Notes: generated by a model not told the origin, from the sequence alone. A stretch of 64,000 nt of DNA from Oscillospiraceae bacterium (GCA_017415425.1 JAFQGT010000020.1:1-64000); one strand, 5' to 3'; positions 8,723 through 17,247 are shown, counted from the stretch's first letter. Numbers and translations are program-made.

Positions 8723-9568
8723 TTATACGCCGGAGTAAGCGGCAAAGCCTGCGTCAACAGGTAGTACCACGCCGGTGATAGCGGAAGCGGACCGATCGTC
8801 ACACAGGAACAGCGTTGCGCCCAGCAGCTCGTCGGCGTCCACAAAGCGGCCGGTGGGTGTGCCGTTCAGGATCTTAGCAGAACGGGCGGTGGGTGTGCCG
8901 TCTTCGTTGAACAACAGCGCCTTATTCTGGGCAGAGACCAAGAAGCCGGGGGCAATGGCGTTGCAGCGGATGCCGGTGCCGGCAAAGTGAGTAGCCAGCC
9001 ACTGGGTGAAGTTGGAAATACCGGCCTTGGCGGCGGAGTATGCGGGGATCTTGGTCAAAGGGGTATAGGCGTTCATAGAGGAGATGTTCAGAATCACACC
9101 GGACTTCTTCTCCACCATATCCTTGGCAAAGGCCTGGGTGGGCAGCAGAGTGCCCTGGAAGTTCAGCTTAAAGACAAAGTCCACACCGCCGGCATCCAGA
9201 TCGAAGAAGGACTTGCCGCCCTCCTTCGCCTCGTGCTGATACTCATTGTCGGTGGTAGCCCGGGGGTTGTTGCCGCCGGCACCGTTGACCAGAATGTCGC
9301 ACTTACCCAAATCCCGCAAAACTGCCTGGTGGACTTCCTCCAGCGCTTCGGGATCCAGCACATTGGCCTTGTAGCCCTCACAGATGAAGCCTTCGGCTTT
9401 CAGTTCGTCGGCCAGCTTCTTCACAGCTTCTTCGTTCAGATCCAGCGCGGCCACCTTGGCACCGCTTTGGGCAAAGGCTCTTGCCATCGCGCCGCAGATC
9501 AGTCCGCCGGCGCCGGTCACAACGGCTACCTTGCCGCTAAAATCAATGTTCAGGGGAAGATTCAGCAT
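8723..9568 (-). CDS. SDR-family D-mannonate oxidoreductase (fructuronate reductase)
   Basis: 281 residues of the short-chain dehydrogenase/reductase fold: cofactor motif TGAGGLICGAMARAF near residue 18, NAG-like LVNGAGGNNP, catalytic serine in ILNISSMNAY, and the YSAAK tyrosine/lysine pair. The insert of about 40 residues after GAGGNNP (DNEYQHEAKEGGKSFFDLD) is typical of the SDR enzymes paired with mannonate dehydratase. It should interconvert D-fructuronate and D-mannonate with NAD(H), the step before UxuA in glucuronate breakdown. The gene lies 17 bp downstream of uxuA in the same operon. The exact substrate is inferred from that pairing. Confidence 0.85.
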   Translation of the reverse strand: MLNLPLNIDFSGKVAVVTGAGGLICGAMARAFAQSGAKVAALDLNEEAVKKLADELKAEGFICEGYKANVLDPEALEEVHQAVLRDLGKCDILVNGAGGNNPRATTDNEYQHEAKEGGKSFFDLDAGGVDFVFKLNFQGTLLPTQAFAKDMVEKKSGVILNISSMNAYTPLTKIPAYSAAKAGISNFTQWLATHFAGTGIRCNAIAPGFLVSAQNKALLFNEDGTPTARSAKILNGTPTGRFVDADELLGATLFLCDDRSASAITGVVLPVDAGFAAYSGV

Positions 9569-9585
9569 AATCAGTTACCTCCAGA

Positions 9586-10674
9586 TTATTTATTATCCAG
9601 CTTGTCCAGCATATCCCATACACCCAGCATATACATAATGCCCAACGCCCGGTCATACAAACCATAGCCGGGGCGAACATTGCCGGGACCTTCATTCCAC
9701 AGGTGACGGCCGTGGTCGGGACGGATGTAGCCCTCAAAGCCGCAATCGTGGTAAGCTTTCAGAATTTCCAAAATGCCGGTGTCGCCGTCGCAGTCCCGAT
9801 GGGAGGCTTCGGAGAAGTCACCGTTTTCAAAATGCTTCACATTTCGAATGTGGGCAAATGCGATCCGGTCGCAGTGCTTGCGGACGATGTCGGCCACGTT
9901 GTTATTGGGGTCTGCGTTCAAAGAGCCGGAGCACAGAGTCAGACAGTTGTAGGGATTATCCACCATTTTCAGGAACCGGTCAATGTTCTCCTCGTTGATC
10001 AGCAGACGGGGCAGACCAAAAATATCCCAGGGAGGATCGTCCATATGGATGGCCATTTTTACGTCGCACTCCTCACAGGTGGGCATAATGGCTTCCAGGA
10101 AGTATTTCAGGTTGGCCCACAGGGTTTCGTGGTCCACATCTTTGTAGGCTTTGAACAGCTCGTCCAGCTTGGCCATCCGCTCCGGCTCCCAGCCGGGGAA
10201 GGACATATTGTACTTCTCGGTGAAGTCCAGAATGTACTTGGCCATAGCGTTGTAGTCGTCCTGGATCATATTCTTTTCGTAGAACAGGGCAGTAGATCCG
10301 TCGCCTACTTCGTGGAATAGGTTGGAGCGGGTCCAGTCAAAGATGGGCATAAAGTTGTAGCAGATGACTTTCACGCCGTACTTTGCCAGATTGCGGATGC
10401 AGGTTTTGTAGTTTTCGATGTACAGATCCCGGGTAGGCAGACCGATCTTAATGTCATCGTGGACGTTGACGGATTCTACCACATCGATGCAGAAGCCGTA
10501 TTCGTCCAGCTGACGCTTTACTTCTGCGATCTCTTCCTCTTCCCAGATCTCACCGGGCATCTTGTGGTGCAAGGCCCAGACGATGCTGGTTACACCGGGG
10601 ATTTGCTTGATGTCGGACAGCTTGATTTTGTCGTTGCCCTGGCCGTACCAACGGAAACCCATTTGCATTGGCAT
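9586..10674 (-). CDS. uxuA: Mannonate dehydratase UxuA
   Basis: 362 residues, the expected length. Recognisable segments are FRWYGQGNDKIKL near the start, VESVNVHDDIKIG, VICYNFMPIFDWTRS, and the metal-binding HMDDPPWDIFGLPR and HIRNVKHFE. UxuA removes water from D-mannonate to give 2-keto-3-deoxy-D-gluconate, using a divalent metal in a TIM barrel. GGAGGG precedes the ATG at 10674. A divergent AraC-type regulator shares its upstream region. UxaC, KdgK and KdgA are not in the window, so the pathway is completed elsewhere. Confidence 0.95.
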   Translation of the reverse strand: MPMQMGFRWYGQGNDKIKLSDIKQIPGVTSIVWALHHKMPGEIWEEEEIAEVKRQLDEYGFCIDVVESVNVHDDIKIGLPTRDLYIENYKTCIRNLAKYGVKVICYNFMPIFDWTRSNLFHEVGDGSTALFYEKNMIQDDYNAMAKYILDFTEKYNMSFPGWEPERMAKLDELFKAYKDVDHETLWANLKYFLEAIMPTCEECDVKMAIHMDDPPWDIFGLPRLLINEENIDRFLKMVDNPYNCLTLCSGSLNADPNNNVADIVRKHCDRIAFAHIRNVKHFENGDFSEASHRDCDGDTGILEILKAYHDCGFEGYIRPDHGRHLWNEGPGNVRPGYGLYDRALGIMYMLGVWDMLDKLDNK

Positions 10675-10730
10675 AAAGATCCCTCCAAAAGGTATATTTT
10701 GTATTTTAATTTAGTTTACCATCAAATAAT

Positions 10731-10746
10731 TGCAATATAAATTGCA
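10731..10746. promoter_or_regulatory. Inverted repeat in the uxuA/araC divergent region
   Basis: TGCAAT-ATAA-ATTGCA is a perfect 6-bp inverted repeat in the 126-bp gap between two divergent genes. It is a candidate operator, either for the AraC-type protein encoded next to it or for a uronate regulator elsewhere. There is no direct evidence of binding. Confidence 0.4.
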
Positions 10747-10754
10747 GGGATTGC

Positions 10755-10783
10755 TTGAAACATTGCGAATGTTGTTGTATACT
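10755..10783 (+). promoter_or_regulatory. Promoter of the AraC-family regulator gene
   Basis: TTGAAA (10755-10760), 17 bp, TATACT (10778-10783). The predicted start lies about 10 bp before the ATG-proximal GAGGTGG ribosome site. Confidence 0.65.
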
Positions 10784-10800
10784 GTATTCGAGGTGGTTTT

Positions 10801-11643
10801 ATGAGAGAGCGTTCTCAAAGATTTGACCCCAGACAGGAAATGCAGGCGGAAACTTTTGAGGTTTTTCACTATAAAGAACCCCGTCCGGAGGGGGTGGAGG
10901 TGCACCATCACGATTTTTATGAGGTGTACTATCTGCTGTCCGGGCAAGTGGAATATTGGGTAGAGGGGCGCATCATTCAGATGAAACCCGGTGATCTATT
11001 GCTGATCAACCCTTTGGAGTTGCACCGGCCTATGGTAGGACCGGAGCACGCAGTCTATGAACGGATCGTGCTGTGGATCCGTACGGAGTATTTGGCAAGT
11101 CTTGCAGAGGACGGCCTGCTCTGCCGCTGCTTTGATCCCAGCGTACCCAATTTGATTTGCCCATCCCCCGGGGAACGGCCCGGAATCAATGCCCGGATGA
11201 GCGATTTGGTGCGGGAGTATTACAGCGGGGAGTTCGGCAGCCAGACCTGCGCCGCTGGCCTGTTTTTGCAGCTGATGGTGCAGCTGAACCGGATGGTACT
11301 GAAGACAGGCGCTTTGCAGCAGGAGCGGCAGGTATCCCTTCTGGTGCAAAAAGCTCTGCACTATATCGCCGACCATATTGCTGAGGATCTGTCCCTGGAT
11401 AACATCGCAGGGGCGTGCTTTGTCAGTAAATATCATTTATCTCACGCCTTTAGCAAGGAGGTAGGCATCAGCGTCTACCGATATATTATGCTGAAGCGCT
11501 TGCTAATGGCGCGGCAGATGCTGTCTGCCGGTGAGTCTGCCGGACAGGTCTGTACCGACTGTGGTTTTTCCGATTACACCAGCTTCTATCGGGCATTTAA
11601 GGCCGAGTACGGCATCAGTCCCGGGGCGTATTCAGCTGAATAA
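10801..11643 (+). CDS. AraC-family transcriptional regulator, probably of uronate catabolism
   Basis: 280 residues. The N-terminal half is a cupin sensor (HHHDFYEVYYLLSGQVEYWVEG, then MKPGDLLLINPLELHRP). The C-terminal 100 residues hold the two helix-turn-helix units of AraC proteins (LDNIAGACFVSKYHLSHAFS and GFSDYTSFYRAFKAEYGISP). These regulators usually activate nearby sugar genes on binding a sugar or sugar acid. The divergent placement next to uxuA suggests glucuronate or a derivative as signal, but this is inference. GAGGTGG sits just before the ATG. Confidence 0.88.
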   Translation: MRERSQRFDPRQEMQAETFEVFHYKEPRPEGVEVHHHDFYEVYYLLSGQVEYWVEGRIIQMKPGDLLLINPLELHRPMVGPEHAVYERIVLWIRTEYLASLAEDGLLCRCFDPSVPNLICPSPGERPGINARMSDLVREYYSGEFGSQTCAAGLFLQLMVQLNRMVLKTGALQQERQVSLLVQKALHYIADHIAEDLSLDNIAGACFVSKYHLSHAFSKEVGISVYRYIMLKRLLMARQMLSAGESAGQVCTDCGFSDYTSFYRAFKAEYGISPGAYSAE

Positions 11644-11645
11644 GA

Positions 11646-11672
11646 AAAAGCGACTCTGTAAGAGTCGCTTTT
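11646..11672. terminator. Bidirectional terminator between araC-type gene and ECF operon
   Basis: AAAAGCGACTC (11646-11656) pairs with GAGTCGCTTTT (11662-11672) around TGTAA. It has A/T tails on both sides and lies between two convergent genes, just touching the stop codon of the ECF S gene. Confidence 0.85.
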
Positions 11673-12366
11673 ATCTGTCTATGCCGTATTTGATCAGAAT
11701 GCGCTGCAGTTTGGACAAAAGAGGCTTGCTCAGAAGCAGCAGGGAAACAAAGGTGCAGACCGCCTGAATCAGGTTCACCGTTAGACCGGCCAAATACACG
11801 GACGCAATGGAGGCGGGAGTGTAGACGGTCAGCGAGGTTACCACTGTGGAAGTATCCAGCAGCGGACACACCACAAACAGCACACTTAGAAAGCCAAATA
11901 AGCCCAGACTCATAGGGTCGCGGGGGAGTTTGCTTTTTTTATAATAGCACAGACCGGCCAGACATCCGCATACCCCGTAGGCCATCATTTGCCAGGGTGT
12001 CCACGGCCCTTGTCCGAAGAGAAAATTGCTGGCAAAGGCACTGACCGCTCCCACCAAAAAGCCGGTCTGAGAGCCAAAGACTATGCCGGAGAGAATGATG
12101 ATGGCATAGATGGGCTTAAAATTGGGCAGCCACAGAAATAGCCAGCGGGAGGCTACCGCCAGCGCGCACATAATAGCAATCAGCACCAGTTCCCGGGCAT
12201 CGGGTTTTTTGCCTTCAAATGCCAGGAAAAAAGGAATCAGCAGATATACCACCAGCAAAGTGCAGGTGATATAATAGCTGCGACCGGGGAGGAATTTACC
12301 CAGCACCAAGGTGGCGGGAATCAGTACAAACAGCGCCAACAGAGTAAAAAGAGTAGACTTTTTCAT
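11671..12366 (-). CDS. ECF transporter S component, probable cobalamin-specific subunit
   Basis: 231 residues, almost wholly membrane-embedded with about six to seven hydrophobic helices. It has the family's ALAVASRWLF, PNFKPIYAIIILSGIVFG and WTPWQMMAYGVCGCLAG segments. S components bind a vitamin and dock on the T/ATPase module. The start codon overlaps the stop of the ATPase gene (ATGA), indicating tight coupling. A cobalamin riboswitch at the head of the operon suggests cobalamin or a precursor as ligand (CbrT-like role). The sequence alone does not name the ligand. Confidence 0.82.
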   Translation of the reverse strand: MKKSTLFTLLALFVLIPATLVLGKFLPGRSYYITCTLLVVYLLIPFFLAFEGKKPDARELVLIAIMCALAVASRWLFLWLPNFKPIYAIIILSGIVFGSQTGFLVGAVSAFASNFLFGQGPWTPWQMMAYGVCGCLAGLCYYKKSKLPRDPMSLGLFGFLSVLFVVCPLLDTSTVVTSLTVYTPASIASVYLAGLTVNLIQAVCTFVSLLLLSKPLLSKLQRILIKYGIDR

Positions 12367-14018
12367 TGGGCAGCCTCCCGGTTGGACTCCACCAGCTGCA
12401 CCAGATGGTCGATGGTGACCGCATCCCGGAAAATGCTTCGGCTGATCCGGTTGGCGGAGGTGGTGTAGAAGCTGTTTCCGCCGAAGAAAGCCCGGGGCGT
12501 ATGGGTGGCAAGGATCTGCCCGTCAAAGAACATACTGACCCGATCGGCATATTTGGCACAAAATTCCACGTCGTGGGAGACCATAACAATGGTCGCTCCT
12601 TGTTTCTTTAGTTTACATAATATGTCCGCCAGAATTTCTTTGAAGAAACCGTCAATGCCCTTGGTGGGTTCATCCAGCAGAAGCACACGGGGATTGGTCA
12701 GCAGCACCTTGGCAAGGGCGGTGCGCTGCTGCTCACCGCCGGACAGATCGTAGGGATGACGGTTCAGCAGGTGGTCGATTTTGCACAGGGCGGCCATTTG
12801 GGCGATCTGAGCATCGTCTTTACAGACCTCCTGCAGTTCCTCTGCCACCGTGTCTCTGGCAAACAGGCTCTTAGGATCCTGAGGCAGCATCGCAAGACAG
12901 TTCCGGAACAGTTCTCCGGCTTTATGTGCCCCGTAAGACTTGCCAAAGACAGATACTTTTCCGCGATAAGGCTTGCAAATGCCGCAAATAGCTTTCAGCA
13001 GGGTGGACTTGCCGGCACCGTTGCCGCCTACGATGGCGTGGAAGGAGCCGGTGGGTACACAGATAGACGCGCTGCGAAGCACATCGGAGCTGTCTCGTTC
13101 ATAGCGGAACCACAACTCCTTCAACTGTAGAGCTATCTCATCGGAAGGTTCTTCCGGTGTTTCCGGCAGAGAGGGGATAGATGCTCCTTGGGGCAGTAGA
13201 TTATTTAGCCAGGTGCGGCCTTCCCGGACGGTCAGCGGGCAGTCCTCCTGTCCACCGGAGCGGTAGAATACCTGCATCGGTGTGGGCATAGCGGCAAACA
13301 TAGGATGTTTCTGTTGCCACAGAGCGCTGCCGGCGGCTCTGGGAGCGTCGTTTACCACCACCTGACCCTGTTCCATAACCACTACCCGATCTGCCCCGTG
13401 AAGAATGTCCTCCAGCCGGTGCTCGGTGATAATAATGGTGGTACCCAGTTCCAGATTGATCTTCCGGATGGTATTCAGAAAATCGGAGGCAGCCAGCGGA
13501 TCCAACATACTGGTGGGCTCGTCCAGAATCAGTACCTCCGGCTGCATAGCCATAACAGATGCCAAATTCAGCAGCTGCTTCTGTCCACCGGACAGGGTGG
13601 ACACATCCTTGTGGAACCAGTCCTGAATGCCGAAGTAGCAGGCCATTTCCGCTACCCGTGTCCGCATCGCGGTACGGTCAAACCCAATATTTTCCAGACC
13701 GAAGGACAGTTCGTGCCAGACCTTGTCGGTGACGATCTGATCTTCTGGATTTTGCATTACATAGCCGATCTTGCTTGCCTGGATGTTGTGGGGTATCAGC
13801 TCCAGGGGTGTGTCACCAAAGAGGATCTGGCCTGTGCGGGTGCCGTGGGGCGTCAGAACAGTTTTTAAGTGTCGCAGAAGGGTGGTCTTGCCGCTGCCGC
13901 TTCTTCCGCACAGGGCGATATACTCTCCCTGTCGGATGGTCAGATTTACATCCTGCAGCGCAGGGATGTTGCTGCCTGGATAGGTGAAGGTCAAATTTTG
14001 GATATGAAGATGCGGCAC
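12363..14018 (-). CDS. ECF transporter fused double ATPase (A components)
   Basis: 551 residues with two complete ABC ATPase domains in one chain. Domain 1 has GRSGSGKTTLLRHL, LSGGQKQLLNLASV and VLILDEPTSMLDP; domain 2 has GGNGAGKSTLLKAICG, LSGGEQQRTALAKVL and VLLLDEPTKGIDG. Such fused A-A' proteins power group II ECF importers, as in YkoD. I place the start at GTG 14018, which has GGAGGTGATCTT just before it; a longer reading would run about 120 residues back through the T-component gene. The start overlaps the end of the T gene by 28 bp and the stop overlaps the S gene start, so the three subunits are co-translated. Confidence 0.92.
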   Translation of the reverse strand: MPHLHIQNLTFTYPGSNIPALQDVNLTIRQGEYIALCGRSGSGKTTLLRHLKTVLTPHGTRTGQILFGDTPLELIPHNIQASKIGYVMQNPEDQIVTDKVWHELSFGLENIGFDRTAMRTRVAEMACYFGIQDWFHKDVSTLSGGQKQLLNLASVMAMQPEVLILDEPTSMLDPLAASDFLNTIRKINLELGTTIIITEHRLEDILHGADRVVVMEQGQVVVNDAPRAAGSALWQQKHPMFAAMPTPMQVFYRSGGQEDCPLTVREGRTWLNNLLPQGASIPSLPETPEEPSDEIALQLKELWFRYERDSSDVLRSASICVPTGSFHAIVGGNGAGKSTLLKAICGICKPYRGKVSVFGKSYGAHKAGELFRNCLAMLPQDPKSLFARDTVAEELQEVCKDDAQIAQMAALCKIDHLLNRHPYDLSGGEQQRTALAKVLLTNPRVLLLDEPTKGIDGFFKEILADILCKLKKQGATIVMVSHDVEFCAKYADRVSMFFDGQILATHTPRAFFGGNSFYTTSANRISRSIFRDAVTIDHLVQLVESNREAAQ

Positions 14019-14866
14019 AAGATCACCTCCTTCAGATGGATAATGGCGGGAATCAGTAGATACAGGCAATAAGCTGCCAGCATAGGCGTCACAGGGGCAA
14101 AGGACAAGGTGGGGGTGTATTTGGCGCCGGTTGCACCGGCAAAGGCGCTGTACAGGGTAACGGCTGCGGTGATGCCTGTAAACATCAAAACCAAAACATC
14201 GGAACGGGTAATTCTGTACAGGTGGAAATTGGAACGCTTTGCTGTACCGTAACCCCGGCTGCGCATAGAGTCGGCGGTGAGAATACCGCTTTCCAGCGAC
14301 CAACCCGTCAGAGCCATCAGAACGGTCATAGCATTTTGTAGCTTCTCTTTTTTTGTGGCCTGCTTTCCACCAAGGCCGATGCAATGGCGAGCGCCGGTGA
14401 TCTGCCTGGCTTTTTCTATCAGATTGGGGACCAACCGGAAGACCATCACCAGCAGCAGAGAAAGGGAGGGGGCAAGCTGTCCAAACAGGGCAGTGAACTT
14501 ATCTTCCGTCATAATGCGGCTGTAGCAGCCGAACCACAGCAGGGTGATCACCAGAATCCCACCCACCGCAGCGCCGTAGCAGAGAGCCTCCAAAGTATAA
14601 GGCCTGCCGAAGACGGAAAACAACACATTGGCGCCCCGGGTGTTGAAAAGGGGATTGAGTACCGTCACCAGCAGAAACAGCGGCAGCATCGCGGCGATGG
14701 CTTTTAGAGCCTTACGTCCATCCAGCAGAATATAGTAGATCCCAGCAGCAACCACTCCGGCGGCCAGATAGGCCGGATGCTGAAATACAACGCCGAAGCC
14801 GATGACGCCTAAAAAGAACAAAAAATTCGTCACAGGATGCAGTTTGGAAAATCCGTCAGTTTTCAC
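13991..14866 (-). CDS. ECF transporter T component (CbiQ family transmembrane protein)
   Basis: 291 residues, with hydrophobic helices in the N-terminal half and the long cytoplasmic coupling region typical of CbiQ/EcfT. The conserved ADSMRSRGYGTAKRSN segment is the Ala-Arg-Gly coupling motif that grips the ATPase. The start is GTG 14866, behind AAGGAGGTGATGGC. It is the first gene after the cobalamin riboswitch and its terminator, so expression of the whole transporter depends on that switch. Confidence 0.9.
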   Translation of the reverse strand: MKTDGFSKLHPVTNFLFFLGVIGFGVVFQHPAYLAAGVVAAGIYYILLDGRKALKAIAAMLPLFLLVTVLNPLFNTRGANVLFSVFGRPYTLEALCYGAAVGGILVITLLWFGCYSRIMTEDKFTALFGQLAPSLSLLLVMVFRLVPNLIEKARQITGARHCIGLGGKQATKKEKLQNAMTVLMALTGWSLESGILTADSMRSRGYGTAKRSNFHLYRITRSDVLVLMFTGITAAVTLYSAFAGATGAKYTPTLSFAPVTPMLAAYCLYLLIPAIIHLKEVILCRIFISKI

Positions 14867-14879
14867 GCCATCACCTCCT

Positions 14880-15116
14880 TAAAACAAAAAAATCGGCCCC
14901 AAAACAGGGACCGATTGCGCAGCAAAGCCAACGAACGGACCGACCCCAAGAGTCCCTCGTTTTCGGTTCGGAGGCTGTATTCCGGCTCGTGACGCCTTTT
15001 GCGCAGATCTTCTCAAGGAGAAATCCTCAATGATCTGCGCGGCATACTGTCACTCTACGGCGGCTTGGTACCGCTGGGATATACCCATTCCAATCTCATC
15101 CGAACCCATATGAGTT
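14880..15116 (-). promoter_or_regulatory. Cobalamin riboswitch controlling the ECF operon
   Basis: On the minus strand the leader shows the B12-riboswitch landmarks in order: TTGGAATGGGTATATCCCAG followed by GCGGTACCAAGCCGCCGTAG (P3-type region), ATGCCGCGCAG paired through GATCTGCGC to CTGCGCAAAAGGC (the GCC...GGC element), and GAGCCGGAATACAGCC, a good match to the B12 box. A terminator follows. In the known class, cobalamin binding lowers expression, so the transporter is made when B12 is scarce. Confidence 0.88.
14884..14916 (-). terminator. Expression-platform terminator of the cobalamin leader
   Basis: Read on the minus strand, AATCGGTCCC and GGGGCCGATT form a 10-bp stem (one G-U pair), followed by seven T. 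It lies 18 bp before the T-component start codon and is the likely off-state structure of the riboswitch. Confidence 0.8.
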
Positions 15117-15122
15117 TTTGAT

Positions 15123-15151
15123 AGTATACCACGTTTTTTGGGGTTTTGCAA
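15123..15151 (-). promoter_or_regulatory. Promoter of the ECF operon
   Basis: On the minus strand TTGCAA (15151-15146) and TATACT (15128-15123) are 17 bp apart. Transcription would begin near 15116, at the head of the riboswitch. Confidence 0.7.
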
Positions 15152-15229
15152 TCTTTTTTCCTCCGGTGAAGGGGATTTACAAACCCGTGGTGGTGTGATA
15201 TGGTAATAGCAAAGAAATGAGGTGGCATT

Positions 15230-15655
15230 TTGAGTGAATTTTTGGATTGGCTGGGACTGAAATCCAAGCAACAGCGAAAGGAAGAGGCAAGAAAATATGA
15301 CTTGTGGGCGTTTCCTTACGGACCGGAGCAGAAAAAGGTCGTCATTCGCTTGCTGCAGACACTCCTTCCGGAGGAGAAACCGAAACTGGCGTTGATGATC
15401 TATCTGGCAGGCAAACAGGGCTATGCGGGTGGAGATCCGATTAAGGATAGAGCGCCTAAGGAATGCTCCTTTGAAAAACGGCTGTACTATGCCCGCTGGG
15501 CGATGGAGAATATGCTCCGGGGCAAGTATAAGAAGCTGCTGCCTAGATATATGGCACTGATCATTGCCGATCAGCAGGTAGATGCATCGCTGAATTACCC
15601 ATCCGTAGAGGAGCTGCGGCAGGCGGCGATGACATTGGAACCGCAACTGAAATAG
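15230..15655 (+). CDS. Conserved-looking hypothetical protein, 141 aa
   Basis: I do not recognise this protein. It is soluble, strongly basic at the N-terminus (FLDWLGLKSKQQRKEEARKY) and mostly helical, with no signal peptide, cysteine cluster or known motif. It stands alone between the divergent ECF operon and the citrate operon. A likely promoter is TTTACA (15176-15181), 17 bp, TATGGT (15199-15204). The start codon is TTG 15230, with GAGGTGGC before it. A strong terminator right after the stop codon supports a real, single-gene unit. Coding capacity is supported by absence of stops and the well-placed ribosome site only. Confidence 0.7.
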   Translation: MSEFLDWLGLKSKQQRKEEARKYDLWAFPYGPEQKKVVIRLLQTLLPEEKPKLALMIYLAGKQGYAGGDPIKDRAPKECSFEKRLYYARWAMENMLRGKYKKLLPRYMALIIADQQVDASLNYPSVEELRQAAMTLEPQLK

Positions 15656-15669
15656 AAGGCAAAGCTGTA

Positions 15670-15697
15670 AAAACAGGGAGCTAATGCTCCCTGTTTT
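15670..15697 (+). terminator. Terminator after the hypothetical gene
   Basis: AAAACAGGGAGC (15670-15681) and GCTCCCTGTTTT (15686-15697) form a perfect 12-bp stem with a TAAT loop and a T-rich 3' arm. Confidence 0.85.
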
Positions 15698-15781
15698 GTT
15701 ATTGATCGGCGGGGCGTATGCTTCTTGTAGGCAAATTGCCAAAATTGCTGAGAAATACAGGGAAATTTTCGCTGATTGTCC

Positions 15782-15818
15782 TTGACAAAAGAGAAATAAT
15801 CCGTATAATTGTATACAA
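15782..15818 (+). promoter_or_regulatory. Promoter of the citrate operon with GntR-type operator
   Basis: TTGACA (15782-15787), 16 bp, TATAAT (15804-15809) is a strong promoter. The palindrome TTGTATACAA (15809-15818) begins on the last base of the -10 and runs over the expected start site. FCD-type GntR regulators are known to bind such TNGTNNNACNA-like palindromes. The regulator encoded second in this operon is therefore the likely ligand-controlled repressor. Confidence 0.7.
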
Positions 15819-15860
15819 GAATCCAAAGATGCTATAATGGAAAGGAAAGAGGGAATCGCT

Positions 15861-17231
15861 ATGCTGGAAATTTCCAATAAAACAAACCTACTGGAGCAGA
15901 AGTCCTATAAATACTCCCTGCAGGACATTGCAGAACCCAACCTGCAGCGAGATATATATACCGAAGGAATGGTGCCTAAGGTGGCGTTTAACCACCGCCG
16001 TGTTCCTATGAATATGCCGGAGGAGATCTGGATCACCGATACTTCCCTGCGGGACGGTCAGCAATCTGTAGAGCCTTACACCGTTGACCAGGTGGTAAAT
16101 ATTTACAAGCTGCTGAACAAGCTGGGCGGCCCATACGGTATCATCCGGCAGACGGAGTTCTTCGTCTACAGCCAGAAGGATCGGAAAGCCATTGAAAAGT
16201 GTATGGAGCTGGATCTGAAGTTCCCAGAGATCACCACTTGGATCCGTGCCAGCAAGGAGGATTTTAAGCTGGCTAAGGATTTGGGTATTCGGGAGACGGG
16301 AATCCTAGTCAGCTGCAGTGACTACCACATCTTCAAGAAGATGAAGATGACCCGGAAACAGGCTCTGGAGCACTATCTGGCGGCGGTATCTGATGCTTTT
16401 GATACAGGTATTATTCCCAGATGCCACTTGGAAGACATCACCCGTGCGGACTTTTACGGTTTTGTGGTACCTTTCGTCAATGAACTGCAGCAGCTGTCCA
16501 GAAAGGCCGGTATTCCTGTGAAGATCCGAGCCTGCGACACGATGGGCTACGGTGTACCCTATACAGAGGCAGCGATGCCCCGCAGTGTGGCCGGTATCAT
16601 TTACGGTCTGCAGCATTACTCCGATGTGCCCAGCGGGCTGCTGGAGTGGCACGGCCACAATGACTTCTACAAGGCGGTTGCCAATGCGTCCACCGCTTGG
16701 CTATACGGTGCGTCTGCGGTCAACTGCTCCCTGCTGGGCATTGGTGAGCGTACCGGCAACATTCCTCTGGAAGCAATGGTGTTTGAATATGCTTCTCTGC
16801 GTGGCTCTATGGACGGTATGGACCCCACAGTGATCACCGAGATTGCAGAGTATTTCCAGAAGGATATCGGCTACACAGTACCGGATATGACGCCTTTTGT
16901 GGGCAGAAACTTCAATGTGACCCGCGCCGGCATCCACGCCGACGGACTGATGAAGGATCAGGAGATCTACACCATTTTCGATACGGAAAAGCTGTTGAAC
17001 CGCCCTGCCACCGTTACCATCGGCAAGGCCTCCGGCCTTGCGGGTATTGCCTACTGGATCAATCAGGCTTACCGGCTGCCCGATGACAAGAAGCTGGATA
17101 AGCGGGATCCGCTGGTGATCCAACTGAAGGATTGGATCGACGAGGAGTATGAGGACGGTCGGCAGACGGTGCTGTCCAATAAGGAACTGGAAGATAAAAT
17201 TGCGGAACTTGCCCCGGGCAGATTCCTGTAA
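15861..17231 (+). CDS. Re-type citrate synthase (HMGL/isopropylmalate synthase-like)
   Basis: 456 residues of the HMGL-like TIM barrel family. The motifs include EIWITDTSLRDGQQS (substrate/metal loop), RCHLEDITRADFYGF, RACDTMGYGVPY and LEWHGHNDFYKAV, whose HGHND histidines bind the divalent metal. The length and the N-terminal region match the anaerobe Re-citrate synthase group rather than isopropylmalate or homocitrate synthases. It should condense oxaloacetate with acetyl-CoA. Context is decisive: aconitase and isocitrate dehydrogenase follow in the operon and no Si-type citrate synthase is present in the window. The start ATG 15861 has AAAGAGGGA before it; an upstream in-frame ATG at 15837 lacks a site. 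Homocitrate synthase remains the main alternative. Confidence 0.82.
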   Translation: MLEISNKTNLLEQKSYKYSLQDIAEPNLQRDIYTEGMVPKVAFNHRRVPMNMPEEIWITDTSLRDGQQSVEPYTVDQVVNIYKLLNKLGGPYGIIRQTEFFVYSQKDRKAIEKCMELDLKFPEITTWIRASKEDFKLAKDLGIRETGILVSCSDYHIFKKMKMTRKQALEHYLAAVSDAFDTGIIPRCHLEDITRADFYGFVVPFVNELQQLSRKAGIPVKIRACDTMGYGVPYTEAAMPRSVAGIIYGLQHYSDVPSGLLEWHGHNDFYKAVANASTAWLYGASAVNCSLLGIGERTGNIPLEAMVFEYASLRGSMDGMDPTVITEIAEYFQKDIGYTVPDMTPFVGRNFNVTRAGIHADGLMKDQEIYTIFDTEKLLNRPATVTIGKASGLAGIAYWINQAYRLPDDKKLDKRDPLVIQLKDWIDEEYEDGRQTVLSNKELEDKIAELAPGRFL

Positions 17232-17247
17232 AAAGGAGGGGAAGGCT

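Noticed and set aside
14018..14384. Longer reading of the ECF ATPase starting at 14384
   Set aside because: The added residues lie out of frame within the T-component gene and are unlike any ATPase; GTG 14018 has a strong ribosome site.
15050..15877. Minus-strand open frame of 275 codons
   Set aside because: It runs through the hypothetical gene, two promoters and the cobalamin riboswitch; those features explain the region better.
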